Assembly (NCBI GenBank): GCA_003556955.1
Contig: PWQB01000654.1
Location: 1 to 7,631, forward strand
Length of the DNA stretch: 7,631 bases
Origin: Nostocaceae cyanobacterium CSSed10_463m
GTDB lineage: Bacteria; Cyanobacteriota; Cyanobacteriia; Cyanobacteriales; Nostocaceae
Direction: 5' to 3'
Shown: in pieces, positions 1-5,624 of the stretch
Layout of the letters: every line of letters begins with the position of its first letter
Numbering within the stretch: the stretch's first letter is position 1
The notes under the pieces: model-generated
Told to the model about the DNA's origin: nothing
Databases searched by the model: none
Seen by the model: the letters and a program-made list of their open reading frames with translations, nothing else
Program-made: the position numbers and the translations under genes

Positions 1-287
1 CTATACTGGCTACCTGCTTTTGGCAGCGCTACCCTATGCCTTAACTGCGGCGTAGCCATTACACTTAATCTCAAAGACCACAGTATGATTGAGATGTAGT
101 AGACATAGATCCCAGAAAACCATAGAGGTAGGGCGATTAACCTCATCTGCTGGCATCGCAGCCAAACCTGACCGGAACAATCGCCATCTCATCCGCACCT
201 TCATCTTTCAATTAACATATTTATATTCACTGTTAATTTTTTAGTTGTTGGGTTAAATAACCGAAACTACTAACAACTTTGCTAAAA
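1..287. other. Leader region upstream of the sensor kinase, no confident gene
   Basis: No complete gene is visible. Frame 2 stays open from the window edge to a TAG at 53-55 and would encode a hydrophobic tail (YTGYLLLAALPYALTAA), possibly the C-terminal membrane helix of an upstream protein. Frame 1 stays open to a TAG at 97-99 (33 codons). Neither can be told from chance at this length. The second half becomes AT-rich from about 205 and holds the inverted repeat annotated separately. No tRNA-like fold or classical promoter pair with good spacing was recognised. Confidence 0.5.
210..238. promoter_or_regulatory. AT-rich inverted repeat with an embedded -10-like box, upstream of the kinase gene
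   Basis: Perfect 8-bp arms AATTAACA (210-217) and TGTTAATT (231-238) are separated by 13 nt. The spacer contains TATATT (222-227), a plausible sigma70-type -10 element about 60 nt before the kinase start. No convincing -35 is seen. The right arm runs into a T tract (to 241), so an alternative reading is a weak terminator for an upstream gene. The repeat is seen directly; the role as operator or promoter is inference. Confidence 0.3.
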
Positions 288-2258
288 ATGCTGGCTCCCT
301 TAAAAACAATCCGAGAAGCGTTCGCCAATGGCGTGTCCAAGACACTCACTAACTGGTGGTCTGAATTTACCCTCCAGACCAAACTTTTAGCCGTCGCCAC
401 TTTGGTCGTATCATTGGTCATGAGTGGTCTAACTTTCTGGGCTGTGAATACAATTCAGCAAGACGCTCGGATGAATGATACCCGCTTTGGCCGTGACCTA
501 GGACTACTGCTTGCTGCTAACGTTGCACCCCTCATCGCTGACCATAACCTGACTGAGGTAGCCCAATTTTCCCAACGCTTCTACAGCACTACCTCTAGTG
601 TGCGTTATATGCTCTACGCTGATCAAACTGGCAAGATATTTTTCGGTATTCCTTTTTGGCAACCAGAGGTGGAAAATTCCCTCACAATTGAAAGACGAAT
701 ACAACTGCCAGAAGATTACACCAATGACCGGGACAAGCCAATGGTGCGGCAACATACAACCCCAGATGGAGTTGTCACCGATGTATTTATCCCCCTGATT
801 GTTGATCAAAAATACCAAGGTGTATTAGCCATTGGCATCAACCCCAACCAAACTGCCGTTATTTCCACTAATTTCACCCGTGATGTCACCATTGCAGTTT
901 TTATCACGATTTGGGTAATGGTGATTTTAGCAGGAGTAATTAACGCTTTGACCATTACCAAACCCATTAAAGAACTCTTAGTGGGGGTAAAACAAATTGC
1001 TGCGGGTAATTTCAAGCAGCGCATTGACTTACCCTTGGGTGGCGAACTAGGAGAGGTAATTCTCAGCTTTAATGAAATGGCAGAGCGTCTAGAGCGCTAT
1101 GAGGAACAAAATATTGAAGAACTCACCGCAGAAAAAGCCAAACTAGAAACGCTGGTTTCCACAATTGCTGATGGGGCTGTATTAATTGACAACAGTATGC
1201 AGGTGATTTTAGTTAACCCCACAGCGCGAAGGATTTTTGGCTGGGAAGGAACAACAGTTGAAGGTAGCAACGTTTTACATCATTTGCCCTCAGCCGTGCA
1301 GATGGAAATTACCCGTCCCTTGTATGAAATGGCCGCAGGTGAATGTGAAAGTGCCGAGTTTCGCATTCATTTAAACGAAGCCACCAAGCGCACCATTCGG
1401 ATTATGTTGACCACTGTACTCAACCTCCAACGGGAAAGTATCAAAGGTATTGCCATCACCGTCCAAGATATTACCCGTGAGGTAGAACTCAACGAAGCCA
1501 AAAGCCAATTTATCAGTAACGTTTCTCACGAACTACGCACACCCCTATTTAATATCAAATCCTTTATTGAAACTTTGCATGAGTATGGCGAAGACCTGAG
1601 TGTAGAACAAAGACAGGATTTTCTGCAAACAGTCAATAATGAAACCGACAGACTCACCCGTTTAGTTAACGATGTTTTAGATTTGTCCAAACTCGAATCT
1701 GGACGCAGTTACAATTTTGGTGGCGTAGATTTAGCACAAGCCATTGAGCAAACCCTGCGAACTTACCAACTCAATGCTAAGGACAAGGGAATTGAACTAA
1801 TTCAGGAAGTACCCATAAATTTACCCTTAGTCTTGGGTAATTATGATTTATTGTTACAAGTATTAGCTAATTTAGTCGGTAATTCTCTCAAATTTTCGCA
1901 GTCGGGTGGTCAAGTAGCCATTCGCGCCTACCAATTAGATCCCAAACCAGATTCACACAATCAGCAAGCTCATGTGCGGGTGGAAATTTCCGATACAGGT
2001 ATTGGCATTGCCCCAGAAGACCAACAAGCCATATTTGACCGATTTTTCCGTGTAGAAAACCGAGTTCACACCCTAGAAGGTACTGGCTTGGGTTTATCCA
2101 TTGTCAGAAATATTATGGAACGCCATCATAGTCAAATGCACCTGGTGAGTGAAGTGGGAGTGGGTACTACTTTTTGGTTCGATTTAACTTTATTTGCCGA
2201 AGAACCAAAAATCCCCGTTGAATCTACTACCGAAACCATCACAATATCAAGCAGTTGA
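288..2258 (+). CDS. nblS: NblS/Hik33 (DspA)-type membrane sensor histidine kinase
   Basis: Sensor kinase that in cyanobacteria autophosphorylates and signals mainly to the response regulator RpaB, controlling high-light, redox, cold and nutrient-stress genes and phycobilisome degradation. It is placed in the cytoplasmic or thylakoid membrane. Residues counted from the ATG at 288 (656 aa): TM1 about 33-55; an extracytoplasmic sensor loop about 56-199; TM2 about 200-221; HAMP about 222-274; PAS about 283-395; HisKA about 404-470 with phospho-acceptor His414 in NVSHELRTPL; HATPase_c about 513-635 with N-box Asn528/Asn532, G1 box DTGIG (569-573) and G2 box GTGLGLS (598-604). All catalytic motifs are intact, and length and domain order match NblS/Hik33 (about 660 aa). 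A TTG at 279 would add three residues; the ATG is preferred, although neither has a clear Shine-Dalgarno. The stop overlaps the converging gene at 2247-2618. Family assignment rests on whole-protein resemblance and domain order. Confidence 0.9.
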   Translation: MLAPLKTIREAFANGVSKTLTNWWSEFTLQTKLLAVATLVVSLVMSGLTFWAVNTIQQDARMNDTRFGRDLGLLLAANVAPLIADHNLTEVAQFSQRFYSTTSSVRYMLYADQTGKIFFGIPFWQPEVENSLTIERRIQLPEDYTNDRDKPMVRQHTTPDGVVTDVFIPLIVDQKYQGVLAIGINPNQTAVISTNFTRDVTIAVFITIWVMVILAGVINALTITKPIKELLVGVKQIAAGNFKQRIDLPLGGELGEVILSFNEMAERLERYEEQNIEELTAEKAKLETLVSTIADGAVLIDNSMQVILVNPTARRIFGWEGTTVEGSNVLHHLPSAVQMEITRPLYEMAAGECESAEFRIHLNEATKRTIRIMLTTVLNLQRESIKGIAITVQDITREVELNEAKSQFISNVSHELRTPLFNIKSFIETLHEYGEDLSVEQRQDFLQTVNNETDRLTRLVNDVLDLSKLESGRSYNFGGVDLAQAIEQTLRTYQLNAKDKGIELIQEVPINLPLVLGNYDLLLQVLANLVGNSLKFSQSGGQVAIRAYQLDPKPDSHNQQAHVRVEISDTGIGIAPEDQQAIFDRFFRVENRVHTLEGTGLGLSIVRNIMERHHSQMHLVSEVGVGTTFWFDLTLFAEEPKIPVESTTETITISSS

Positions 2259-2618
2259 GATTGCTACAAGCAAACAGATGAATACTAAACCTAGTAGCAG
2301 CAGCCAAGATTGATGGCGTTTAGTCCATTTTTGCACAGTTGCACCAAAGCTGCTGGCTTCCCGTTGCGCTTGTAATCTTAATTTGTTTTCTTCGAGGTTT
2401 TCATATAGGGTACAGTCTTTAGCATAGGGGCGTTTAGGAAAGTTACAAGTGTCATCGGCGTGATATGTGCAGCTGTCACACAGATACTCTTCCCCGGTAG
2501 CACGGTGTAGTGGAATCCCTGGATGACCGTAAGCTTTGAGAGTTGTCCGACAATAGGGGCAAGTAATCGCCTGACTATCAACCAGTTGATGGCAATGGGG
2601 ACAGGATATAGTAGCCAC
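2247..2618 (-). CDS. Small tail-anchored protein with a zinc-ribbon and a second four-cysteine cluster
   Basis: A 123-aa protein of unknown function. The N terminus is a zinc-ribbon-like knuckle pair (CPHC at 6-9, CPYC at 20-23). A second cluster follows, Cys47-x2-Cys50-x7-Cys58-x10-Cys69, which could bind another zinc or an iron-sulfur cluster. A charged, probably helical linker (about 72-103) leads to one C-terminal hydrophobic helix (about 104-121, WLLLLGLVFICLLVAI), so the Cys-rich part probably faces the cytoplasm from a membrane anchor. The best start is a GTG at 2618; the frame stays open upstream but no ATG was found there. The gene converges on the kinase gene with a 12-bp overlap of coding ends and diverges from the cytochrome gene across a 112-bp shared control region. 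Cys spacing strongly supports a real metal-binding protein; the role is not known, and similar short zinc-ribbon proteins are common in cyanobacteria. Confidence 0.8.
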   Translation of the reverse strand: MATISCPHCHQLVDSQAITCPYCRTTLKAYGHPGIPLHRATGEEYLCDSCTYHADDTCNFPKRPYAKDCTLYENLEENKLRLQAQREASSFGATVQKWTKRHQSWLLLLGLVFICLLVAISTA

Positions 2619-2668
2619 AACTTCAGCACAAATAAGTAAACATTTTGATTCTAGCGATTTATCACCAG

Positions 2669-2698
2669 TTGCAACACTACTGAAAATTATATGATAAT
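2669..2698 (+). promoter_or_regulatory. Candidate sigma70-type promoter of the cytochrome gene
   Basis: TTGCAA (2669-2674) and GATAAT (2693-2698) are spaced by 18 nt and lie 33 nt before the ATG at 2731. Match quality is moderate. The -10 is covered by the Fur/Zur-like box at 2687-2705, the arrangement expected for repression. Transcription start is not known from sequence. Confidence 0.35.
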
Positions 2699-2705
2699 CA
2701 TTCTC
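2687..2705. promoter_or_regulatory. Fur/Zur-like operator in the divergent intergenic region
   Basis: TTATATGATAATCATTCTC matches the classical 19-bp Fur box (GATAATGATAATCATTATC) at 14 of 19 positions, including an uninterrupted 12-base core. Read as a 7-1-7 element, TGATAAT-C-ATTCTCG (2692-2706) also fits a Zur-type box TGATAAT-N-ATTATCA at 12 of 14 arm positions. A further ATTCTCA half-site follows at 2711-2717. It lies 25 nt before the cytochrome start and 68 nt before the start of the zinc-ribbon gene on the other strand, so it could control either or both. Which FUR-family regulator binds is inference. Confidence 0.45.
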
Positions 2706-2730
2706 GGTAAATTCTCATTCCAGAAAACAA

Positions 2731-3276
2731 ATGCGTCGTTTTTTCAGGTTCGGCATTATAACCCTATTTATTACTTTATTGACTATTTCCTTGATTTCCC
2801 CAGGACAAACACAGGAAACTAATGCACCCGTAGTTATTCCCGGACGTTGGGGCGATATTGTTGATCCTGTGACTCCTGAAAACTTCCAGTCAGATGCTGA
2901 ACGCATTACCTTTTATCGTCGTCAGCAAATGAGAGCCGTATCAGCTCATTTTCGTTCCCTCGAAGGTATTATTGATCATGATGCGCCGTTTCCAGAGCAA
3001 GCGCTGACTCATGTTGCAGCTTTAAAAACAATTGCTGAATATTTTCCAGAATTGTTTCCAGAGGGAACAGCAGCAGATGAAGACAAGAAAGGAGCTAAAC
3101 CTTTAATTTGGCAAGAATCAGAGAAATTTTCCCAGCATATTCAGGGTTTTCAAGAAAGCCTGTTATCTCTAGAAAAATCTTTAAAAGAACCATCAGACTC
3201 AGCTAGTGCATCTGCTGACTTGGTTGCAGTTCGTTATCAGTGTTTGGCTTGTCACCAATCTTATCGCGTGCGCTAG
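2731..3276 (+). CDS. Exported class II cytochrome c (cytochrome c'/c556 family)
   Basis: A 181-aa protein with an N-terminal signal peptide (RR at 2-3, hydrophobic 8-23, likely cleavage near 25-28), so it acts in the periplasm or thylakoid lumen. The single heme site CLACH (171-175) lies at the extreme C terminus, the hallmark of class II cytochromes, which fold as a four-helix bundle. Further family features are an RRQQMRAV stretch at 63-70 in the expected helix A, whose Met67 is at the place of the sixth ligand in low-spin c556, and FPEGTA...AKPLIW (109-127) with a following Phe133, the conserved loop and helix C start. Such proteins transfer electrons or bind NO/CO, depending on axial ligation; if Met67 ligates, electron transfer is more likely than gas binding. 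There is no strong Shine-Dalgarno; the ATG at 2731 directly precedes the signal peptide. The gene stands alone, behind a Fur/Zur-like box. The class assignment is firm on motif layout; the partner is unknown. Confidence 0.82.
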   Translation: MRRFFRFGIITLFITLLTISLISPGQTQETNAPVVIPGRWGDIVDPVTPENFQSDAERITFYRRQQMRAVSAHFRSLEGIIDHDAPFPEQALTHVAALKTIAEYFPELFPEGTAADEDKKGAKPLIWQESEKFSQHIQGFQESLLSLEKSLKEPSDSASASADLVAVRYQCLACHQSYRVR

Positions 3277-3493
3277 TCATCAGGGCGCAAGGTCTTGCGC
3301 CCCTAATGCGTGGCAAGCTTAAAATAGTGCATTACAAAAAAGGCAGAAAGTATGTCAATGTCATGCGATCGCCTGATTGGTAAAATAGAAAAATTGCGAT
3401 CGCTCTTTAGCGGAAAGACCGGAGAAAAAAATAATGGTTTTACAATAGTGGTAAAAAATAGGATAAAGCCTTTTTCCTACAGCTGAGGCAACT
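3277..3493. other. Spacer between cytochrome and Uma2 genes with hairpin and two HIP1 sites
   Basis: A 217-bp non-coding spacer. It contains a GC-rich hairpin (annotated separately) directly after the cytochrome stop, two GCGATCGC (HIP1) octamers at 3365-3372 and 3396-3403, and an AT-rich second half with TACAAT (3441-3446), a possible -10 box 47 nt before the Uma2 start but without a credible -35. GAGG (3485-3488) is a usable Shine-Dalgarno five bases before the ATG at 3494. Confidence 0.55.
3283..3302. repeat. GC-rich hairpin repeat after the cytochrome gene
   Basis: Arms GGGCGCAAG (3283-3291) and CTTGCGCCC (3294-3302) are perfect inverted copies around a two-base centre, starting seven bases after the cytochrome stop. 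Hairpins of this type (GGGCGCAAG/CTTGCGCCC) are, from general knowledge, dispersed in many copies in Nostocales genomes. There is no following T run, so a rho-independent terminator is not well supported, although the stem could stabilise the cytochrome mRNA 3' end. Confidence 0.65.
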
Positions 3494-4030
3494 ATGCAAT
3501 TTCCTACCCTCACTAACTCCTTAGACGATTTTCTTCAGCAACCTAATATTGAAGCCTCTCCTGCTTGGGAGTTCATCCAGGGAAAAGCCCAGCAAAAACC
3601 CATGCCGACGCTGTTTCATTCCCGTCTCCAACGTAACCTTGTGAACCTAATCAACAGCCAAACTACCGCATACGAAGCCATCCAAGAACTCCGGTGTATC
3701 GTGCCTCCGATGTCTCCTGTACCTGATATTGCTGTTGTTAAAAGCGAGCGTCTTTCTGATGAAGATGGGCCACTACAAGGTTCACCAGACTGGTTAATTG
3801 AAATTCGCTCTCCCGACCAAAACACCATAGATATACAAAAAAAAATCCTGCACTGTTTGAGTAACGAGACACAACTTGCTTGGCTGATTGATATTCAGCG
3901 AAAACAAATCTGGGTTTGGGAAAATCAAGAGTTACCATTGGTTTATGCCGACACGGACACACTTCCCACCCTGGGCAACATCTCAGAATTGACTGTGGAA
4001 ACCGTGATCGCAATGACTCAGCAACGATAA
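3494..4030 (+). CDS. Uma2-family (DUF820) PD-(D/E)XK nuclease-like protein
   Basis: A 178-aa protein of the Uma2/DUF820 family, which is greatly expanded in cyanobacteria and has a restriction-endonuclease-like fold; the biological role of most members is unknown. Visible family signatures are the core PDIAVV (77-82, putative metal ligand Asp78), DWLIEIRSPDQ (99-109, Glu103), the following Asp113/Lys116-Lys117 and WLID (130-133), then the tail IWVWENQELPLVY (139-151). Length matches the family (about 180-200 aa). A Tyr usually found a few residues after the conserved Lys seems to be Cys121 here, and the common Gly-Val-x-Glu-Tyr-Trp stretch is altered to NETQLAW, so this copy is somewhat divergent; the candidate catalytic D/E/K residues remain. 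The start is supported by GAGG five bases upstream. It has its own leader and no obvious operon partner. Confidence 0.85.
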   Translation: MQFPTLTNSLDDFLQQPNIEASPAWEFIQGKAQQKPMPTLFHSRLQRNLVNLINSQTTAYEAIQELRCIVPPMSPVPDIAVVKSERLSDEDGPLQGSPDWLIEIRSPDQNTIDIQKKILHCLSNETQLAWLIDIQRKQIWVWENQELPLVYADTDTLPTLGNISELTVETVIAMTQQR

Positions 4031-4104
4031 TTTATTATGAATACTTTACTTTATTGGGTTATCAAGCAAGTTAATTTTACTAAATATAGTCATCTTTAAA
4101 AAAT

Positions 4105-4710
4105 ATGATAAGTCAAGATTGGTTAGTCACAGATGATGGTAAGTGCGAAACTTGGGAACAATCACAAGATGATTTAGAATTATTAACACGTCAATATCGA
4201 CTCTATCGGTTTTTAACGGATCTCGAAGATATTCTACATAAATTTCAGAGCGATCGCCTGCGACTTCAAGCAATTTGTCCCCTAGTGCGGCGATTATTAA
4301 CCAGTTCAGAATGGCTGCAAGGTGAATATCTTGAACCAAATCCCGAAACAGGCTGGTCAGTTCTCACCCTATATGATGAGCCGGATTTTCCTTTGACGGT
4401 GCAAACAGTCGCCTGGCTACCGGGAAAAGTTTCACCGATTCACAACCATGCTACTTGGGGAGTTGTCGCACTAATTAGTGGAGAAGAAAAAAATACTATT
4501 TGGAGACGGACTGATCAAAACGGTAGCATTGAAAAAGCCGGAGATATTATTTTAAATCCAGGCGAAATTATGGGTTTAATGCCTGATGCTATTCACCATG
4601 TTGAAGCCTTGGGTGATGAACCGACAATTAGCTTCAATTTGTATGGTGAAACAAACTATCAACAGCGTTTTGAATTTAATCCTGTTACCGGGACTACGAA
4701 AAATTTTTAA
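4105..4710 (+). CDS. Cupin, cysteine dioxygenase-type metal-dependent enzyme
   Basis: A 201-aa cytosolic protein, probably a mononuclear non-heme iron thiol dioxygenase or close relative. An N-terminal helical part (about 20-70) precedes a beta-barrel (about 84-190). The metal motif is SPIHNHATWGVVALISGEE (110-128): His113 and His115, with the third ligand His164 (or His165) in PDAIHHVE. Gly119 stands where mammalian cysteine dioxygenase has the Cys that crosslinks to Tyr; Gly at this position is usual in bacterial members, including 3-mercaptopropionate dioxygenases. Length fits bacterial cysteine dioxygenase-like proteins (about 180-210 aa). The substrate cannot be read from the sequence. 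The gene is 74 nt after the Uma2 gene in an AT-rich spacer with no clear Shine-Dalgarno, so it may be transcribed alone. A HIP1 octamer lies inside it at 4250-4257. Confidence 0.8.
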   Translation: MISQDWLVTDDGKCETWEQSQDDLELLTRQYRLYRFLTDLEDILHKFQSDRLRLQAICPLVRRLLTSSEWLQGEYLEPNPETGWSVLTLYDEPDFPLTVQTVAWLPGKVSPIHNHATWGVVALISGEEKNTIWRRTDQNGSIEKAGDIILNPGEIMGLMPDAIHHVEALGDEPTISFNLYGETNYQQRFEFNPVTGTTKNF

Positions 4711-4753
4711 TGTTGATGTTAGCTCGACTGTATCCAAAATTAACATTTTTGTT

Positions 4754-4845
4754 CAATACTGTTCGGTTAAGCAAATTCGGGAGCCGAAAACCCTTGTAGA
4801 GACGTTCCATGGAACGTCTCTACATCCCTTAACCGAAATGTATTG
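4754..4845. mobile_element. MITE-like element with 18-bp terminal inverted repeats
   Basis: The left end CAATACTGTTCGGTTAAG (4754-4771) and the inverted right end (4828-4845, CTTAACCGAAATGTATTG) agree at 16 of 18 positions; similarity continues outward (GTT on each side) with a one-base indel. Inside are a small hairpin TTCGG-GAG-CCGAA (4776-4788) and a perfect 30-bp palindrome (4795-4824). At 92 bp it has no coding capacity, so it would need a transposase in trans. Target duplications could not be identified with certainty. Its fold would be one long stem, so it could also affect the cupin mRNA end 44 nt upstream. Confidence 0.6.
4795..4824. repeat. Perfect 30-bp palindrome inside the MITE-like element
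   Basis: The half-site TGTAGAGACGTTCCA is followed without spacer by its exact reverse complement. Palindromes built on GTAGAGACGTTCCA are, from general knowledge, a frequent dispersed repeat in Nostoc-type genomes. It contains an NcoI-like CCATGG centre. No T run follows, so it is not a classical terminator. Confidence 0.75.
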
Positions 4846-5004
4846 CAACTCGGTTTCCTTATTTGGCAAAAACCCTGGCTTCTGTGCAAATACTTTTTCC
4901 ATCTCACTGATTCTCGATGAAATTCAAGAATTACAACACCTACCCCACAAAGGTTTCAGCGATACCCATCGCGTTGTGAAAAAAATGGATAAAGTCGAGG
5001 TTAC

Positions 5005-5193
5005 AGGGTGTTTTAAAAGTGTCCGGCTGTGATTTTAGGCACTTAGTGATCCCCCCTAGCCCCCCTAAACCCCTTCGGGGATGAGCCTTCGGCGTAGAAA
5101 AAGGGGGGACAGTGATCAAAGTCCCCCTTCTCAAGGGGGATTTATGGGGATCTAGAATGTTTTGCTACCGACAATAAGACTTTTAAACATCCT
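5005..5193. mobile_element. Second MITE-like element with imperfect terminal inverted repeats
   Basis: The left end AGGGTGTTTTAAAAGT (5005-5020) and the inverted right end ACTTTTAAACATCCT (5179-5193) match apart from one substitution and one base of length difference, bounding about 189 bp. The interior is non-coding and contains the G/C-tract hairpin array at 5048-5152. The right end falls about 57 bp before the arsR palindrome, so the insertion sits at the edge of the arsR promoter region. Boundaries are approximate, and no clear target duplication was seen. Confidence 0.5.
5048..5152. repeat. C-tract/G-tract nested inverted repeats
   Basis: Outer arms GATCCCC (5048-5054) and GGGGATC (5146-5152) enclose several hairpins: CCCC-TTC-GGGG (5070-5080), CCCCCCT near 5060 able to pair with AAGGGGGG (5101-5108), and TCCCCC (5122-5127) with GGGGGA (5135-5140). 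Spacers beginning GATCCCCCCTAGCCCCCCT are very common dispersed intergenic repeats in cyanobacteria (general knowledge). It has strong folding potential in RNA; function unknown. Confidence 0.65.
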
Positions 5194-5249
5194 CTTAGAC
5201 AGTTACTTTGGGAAAATAATCAAAAAGTGTGGTATATTCTAGAAAAAAG

Positions 5250-5265
5250 ATGAAAATATTTTCAT
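5250..5265. promoter_or_regulatory. Candidate ArsR operator, perfect 16-bp palindrome
   Basis: ATGAAAATATTTTCAT is exactly self-complementary and ends 32 nt before the arsR start. ArsR/SmtB repressors typically bind AT-rich imperfect or perfect dyads at or downstream of their own promoter, so this is the natural candidate for autoregulation and for control of the downstream pst genes. A TATATT (5233-5238) just upstream could be the -10 box, but no well-spaced -35 was found. The palindrome is seen directly; the binding protein is inferred from position. Confidence 0.5.
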
Positions 5266-5297
5266 ATCAATAGCAATTCAAACCATACTCATGGTGA

Positions 5298-5606
5298 ATG
5301 ATGAACCCTAAAAATGTATCTTCTCCATCCTTTTGTGCCGAGCAACTCAAGGTTTTAGCAGATAAAACTCGTCTATCTGTTCTCAAAATTCTCATGGAAA
5401 GCCCTAAACACGTCGGGGAAATAAATGCTGTCTTAAAACTAGAACAAAGTTTGTTATCTCACCATTTAAAAATTTTGCGATCAGCAGGTTTTGTGGAGGC
5501 AAAACGAGATGGTAAGGCGGTACTTTACCATTTTGTGCCAACAGTTCGACAAGTCAAAAATGATCAAGTCATTGATTTAGGCTGTTGTCTTCTTTCCTTT
5601 GAATAG
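5298..5606 (+). CDS. arsR: ArsR/SmtB-family metalloregulatory repressor heading a pst operon
   Basis: A 102-aa winged-helix repressor that normally leaves its operator when it binds As(III)/Sb(III) or a divalent metal. Core: LKVLADKTRLSVLKIL (17-32), helix-turn-helix about 38-62 with recognition helix LEQSLLSHHLKILRSAG, and wing AKRDGKAVLYHF (68-79). The recognition region lacks the ELCVCDL arsenic site of plasmid ArsR. The only cysteines are Cys13 and the vicinal pair Cys96-Cys97 near the C terminus, an arrangement recalling atypical ArsR proteins that sense arsenite with C-terminal cysteines (for example that of Acidithiobacillus ferrooxidans). Two ATGs in tandem (5298, 5301) can start it; an ATG at 5291 is out of frame and stops quickly. 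The gene ends 18 nt before pstS with no terminator, so co-transcription is likely. The family is certain; the inducer is inference. Confidence 0.88.
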   Translation: MMNPKNVSSPSFCAEQLKVLADKTRLSVLKILMESPKHVGEINAVLKLEQSLLSHHLKILRSAGFVEAKRDGKAVLYHFVPTVRQVKNDQVIDLGCCLLSFE

Positions 5607-5624
5607 AAACTAAAACCTTTCTTA

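Larger units (their letters stand above)
4711..5297. other. Long spacer between the cupin gene and arsR, made largely of repeats
   Basis: A 587-bp region with no supported gene. In order it holds an MITE-like element (4754-4845), about 160 bp of unique-looking sequence (4846-5004) in which nothing was recognised, a second MITE-like element with nested G/C-tract hairpins (5005-5193), and the AT-rich arsR promoter region with a 16-bp palindrome (5250-5265). Open frames crossing this region run straight through the palindromes and have no family resemblance. Confidence 0.7.

Noticed and set aside
1..99. Possible tail of an upstream gene
   Set aside because: Frames 1 and 2 are open for only 33 and 18 codons from the edge; too short to distinguish from chance.
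231..252. Possible HLR1 (RpaB-binding) motif upstream of the kinase gene
   Set aside because: GTTAATTT/GTTGTTGG resembles the tandem octamer only loosely; too many mismatches to call autoregulation.
504..818. 104-codon open frame on the - strand inside the kinase gene
   Set aside because: Antisense shadow of the sensor domain coding region, which is clearly the true frame.
2378..2629. 83-codon - strand frame overlapping the zinc-ribbon gene
   Set aside because: It lacks the regular CxxC pairs; the overlapping 123-aa frame has two cysteine clusters and a membrane helix and is clearly the gene.
3738..4013. 91-codon - strand frame inside the Uma2 gene
   Set aside because: Antisense shadow; the + strand frame carries the Uma2 motifs.
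4586..5032. 148-codon open frame on the + strand overlapping the cupin gene end
   Set aside because: Its first part is the cupin gene in another frame, and the rest runs through the MITE palindrome and non-coding spacer. No domain or family resemblance.
4940..5134. 64-codon open frame on the - strand
   Set aside because: Made largely of the G/C-tract repeat read as low-complexity Gly/Pro/Arg sequence; no protein features.
5048..5152. Possible CRISPR-like or riboswitch structure in the C/G-tract repeat
   Set aside because: No regularly spaced direct repeats and no recognised aptamer; the pattern fits dispersed intergenic inverted repeats.
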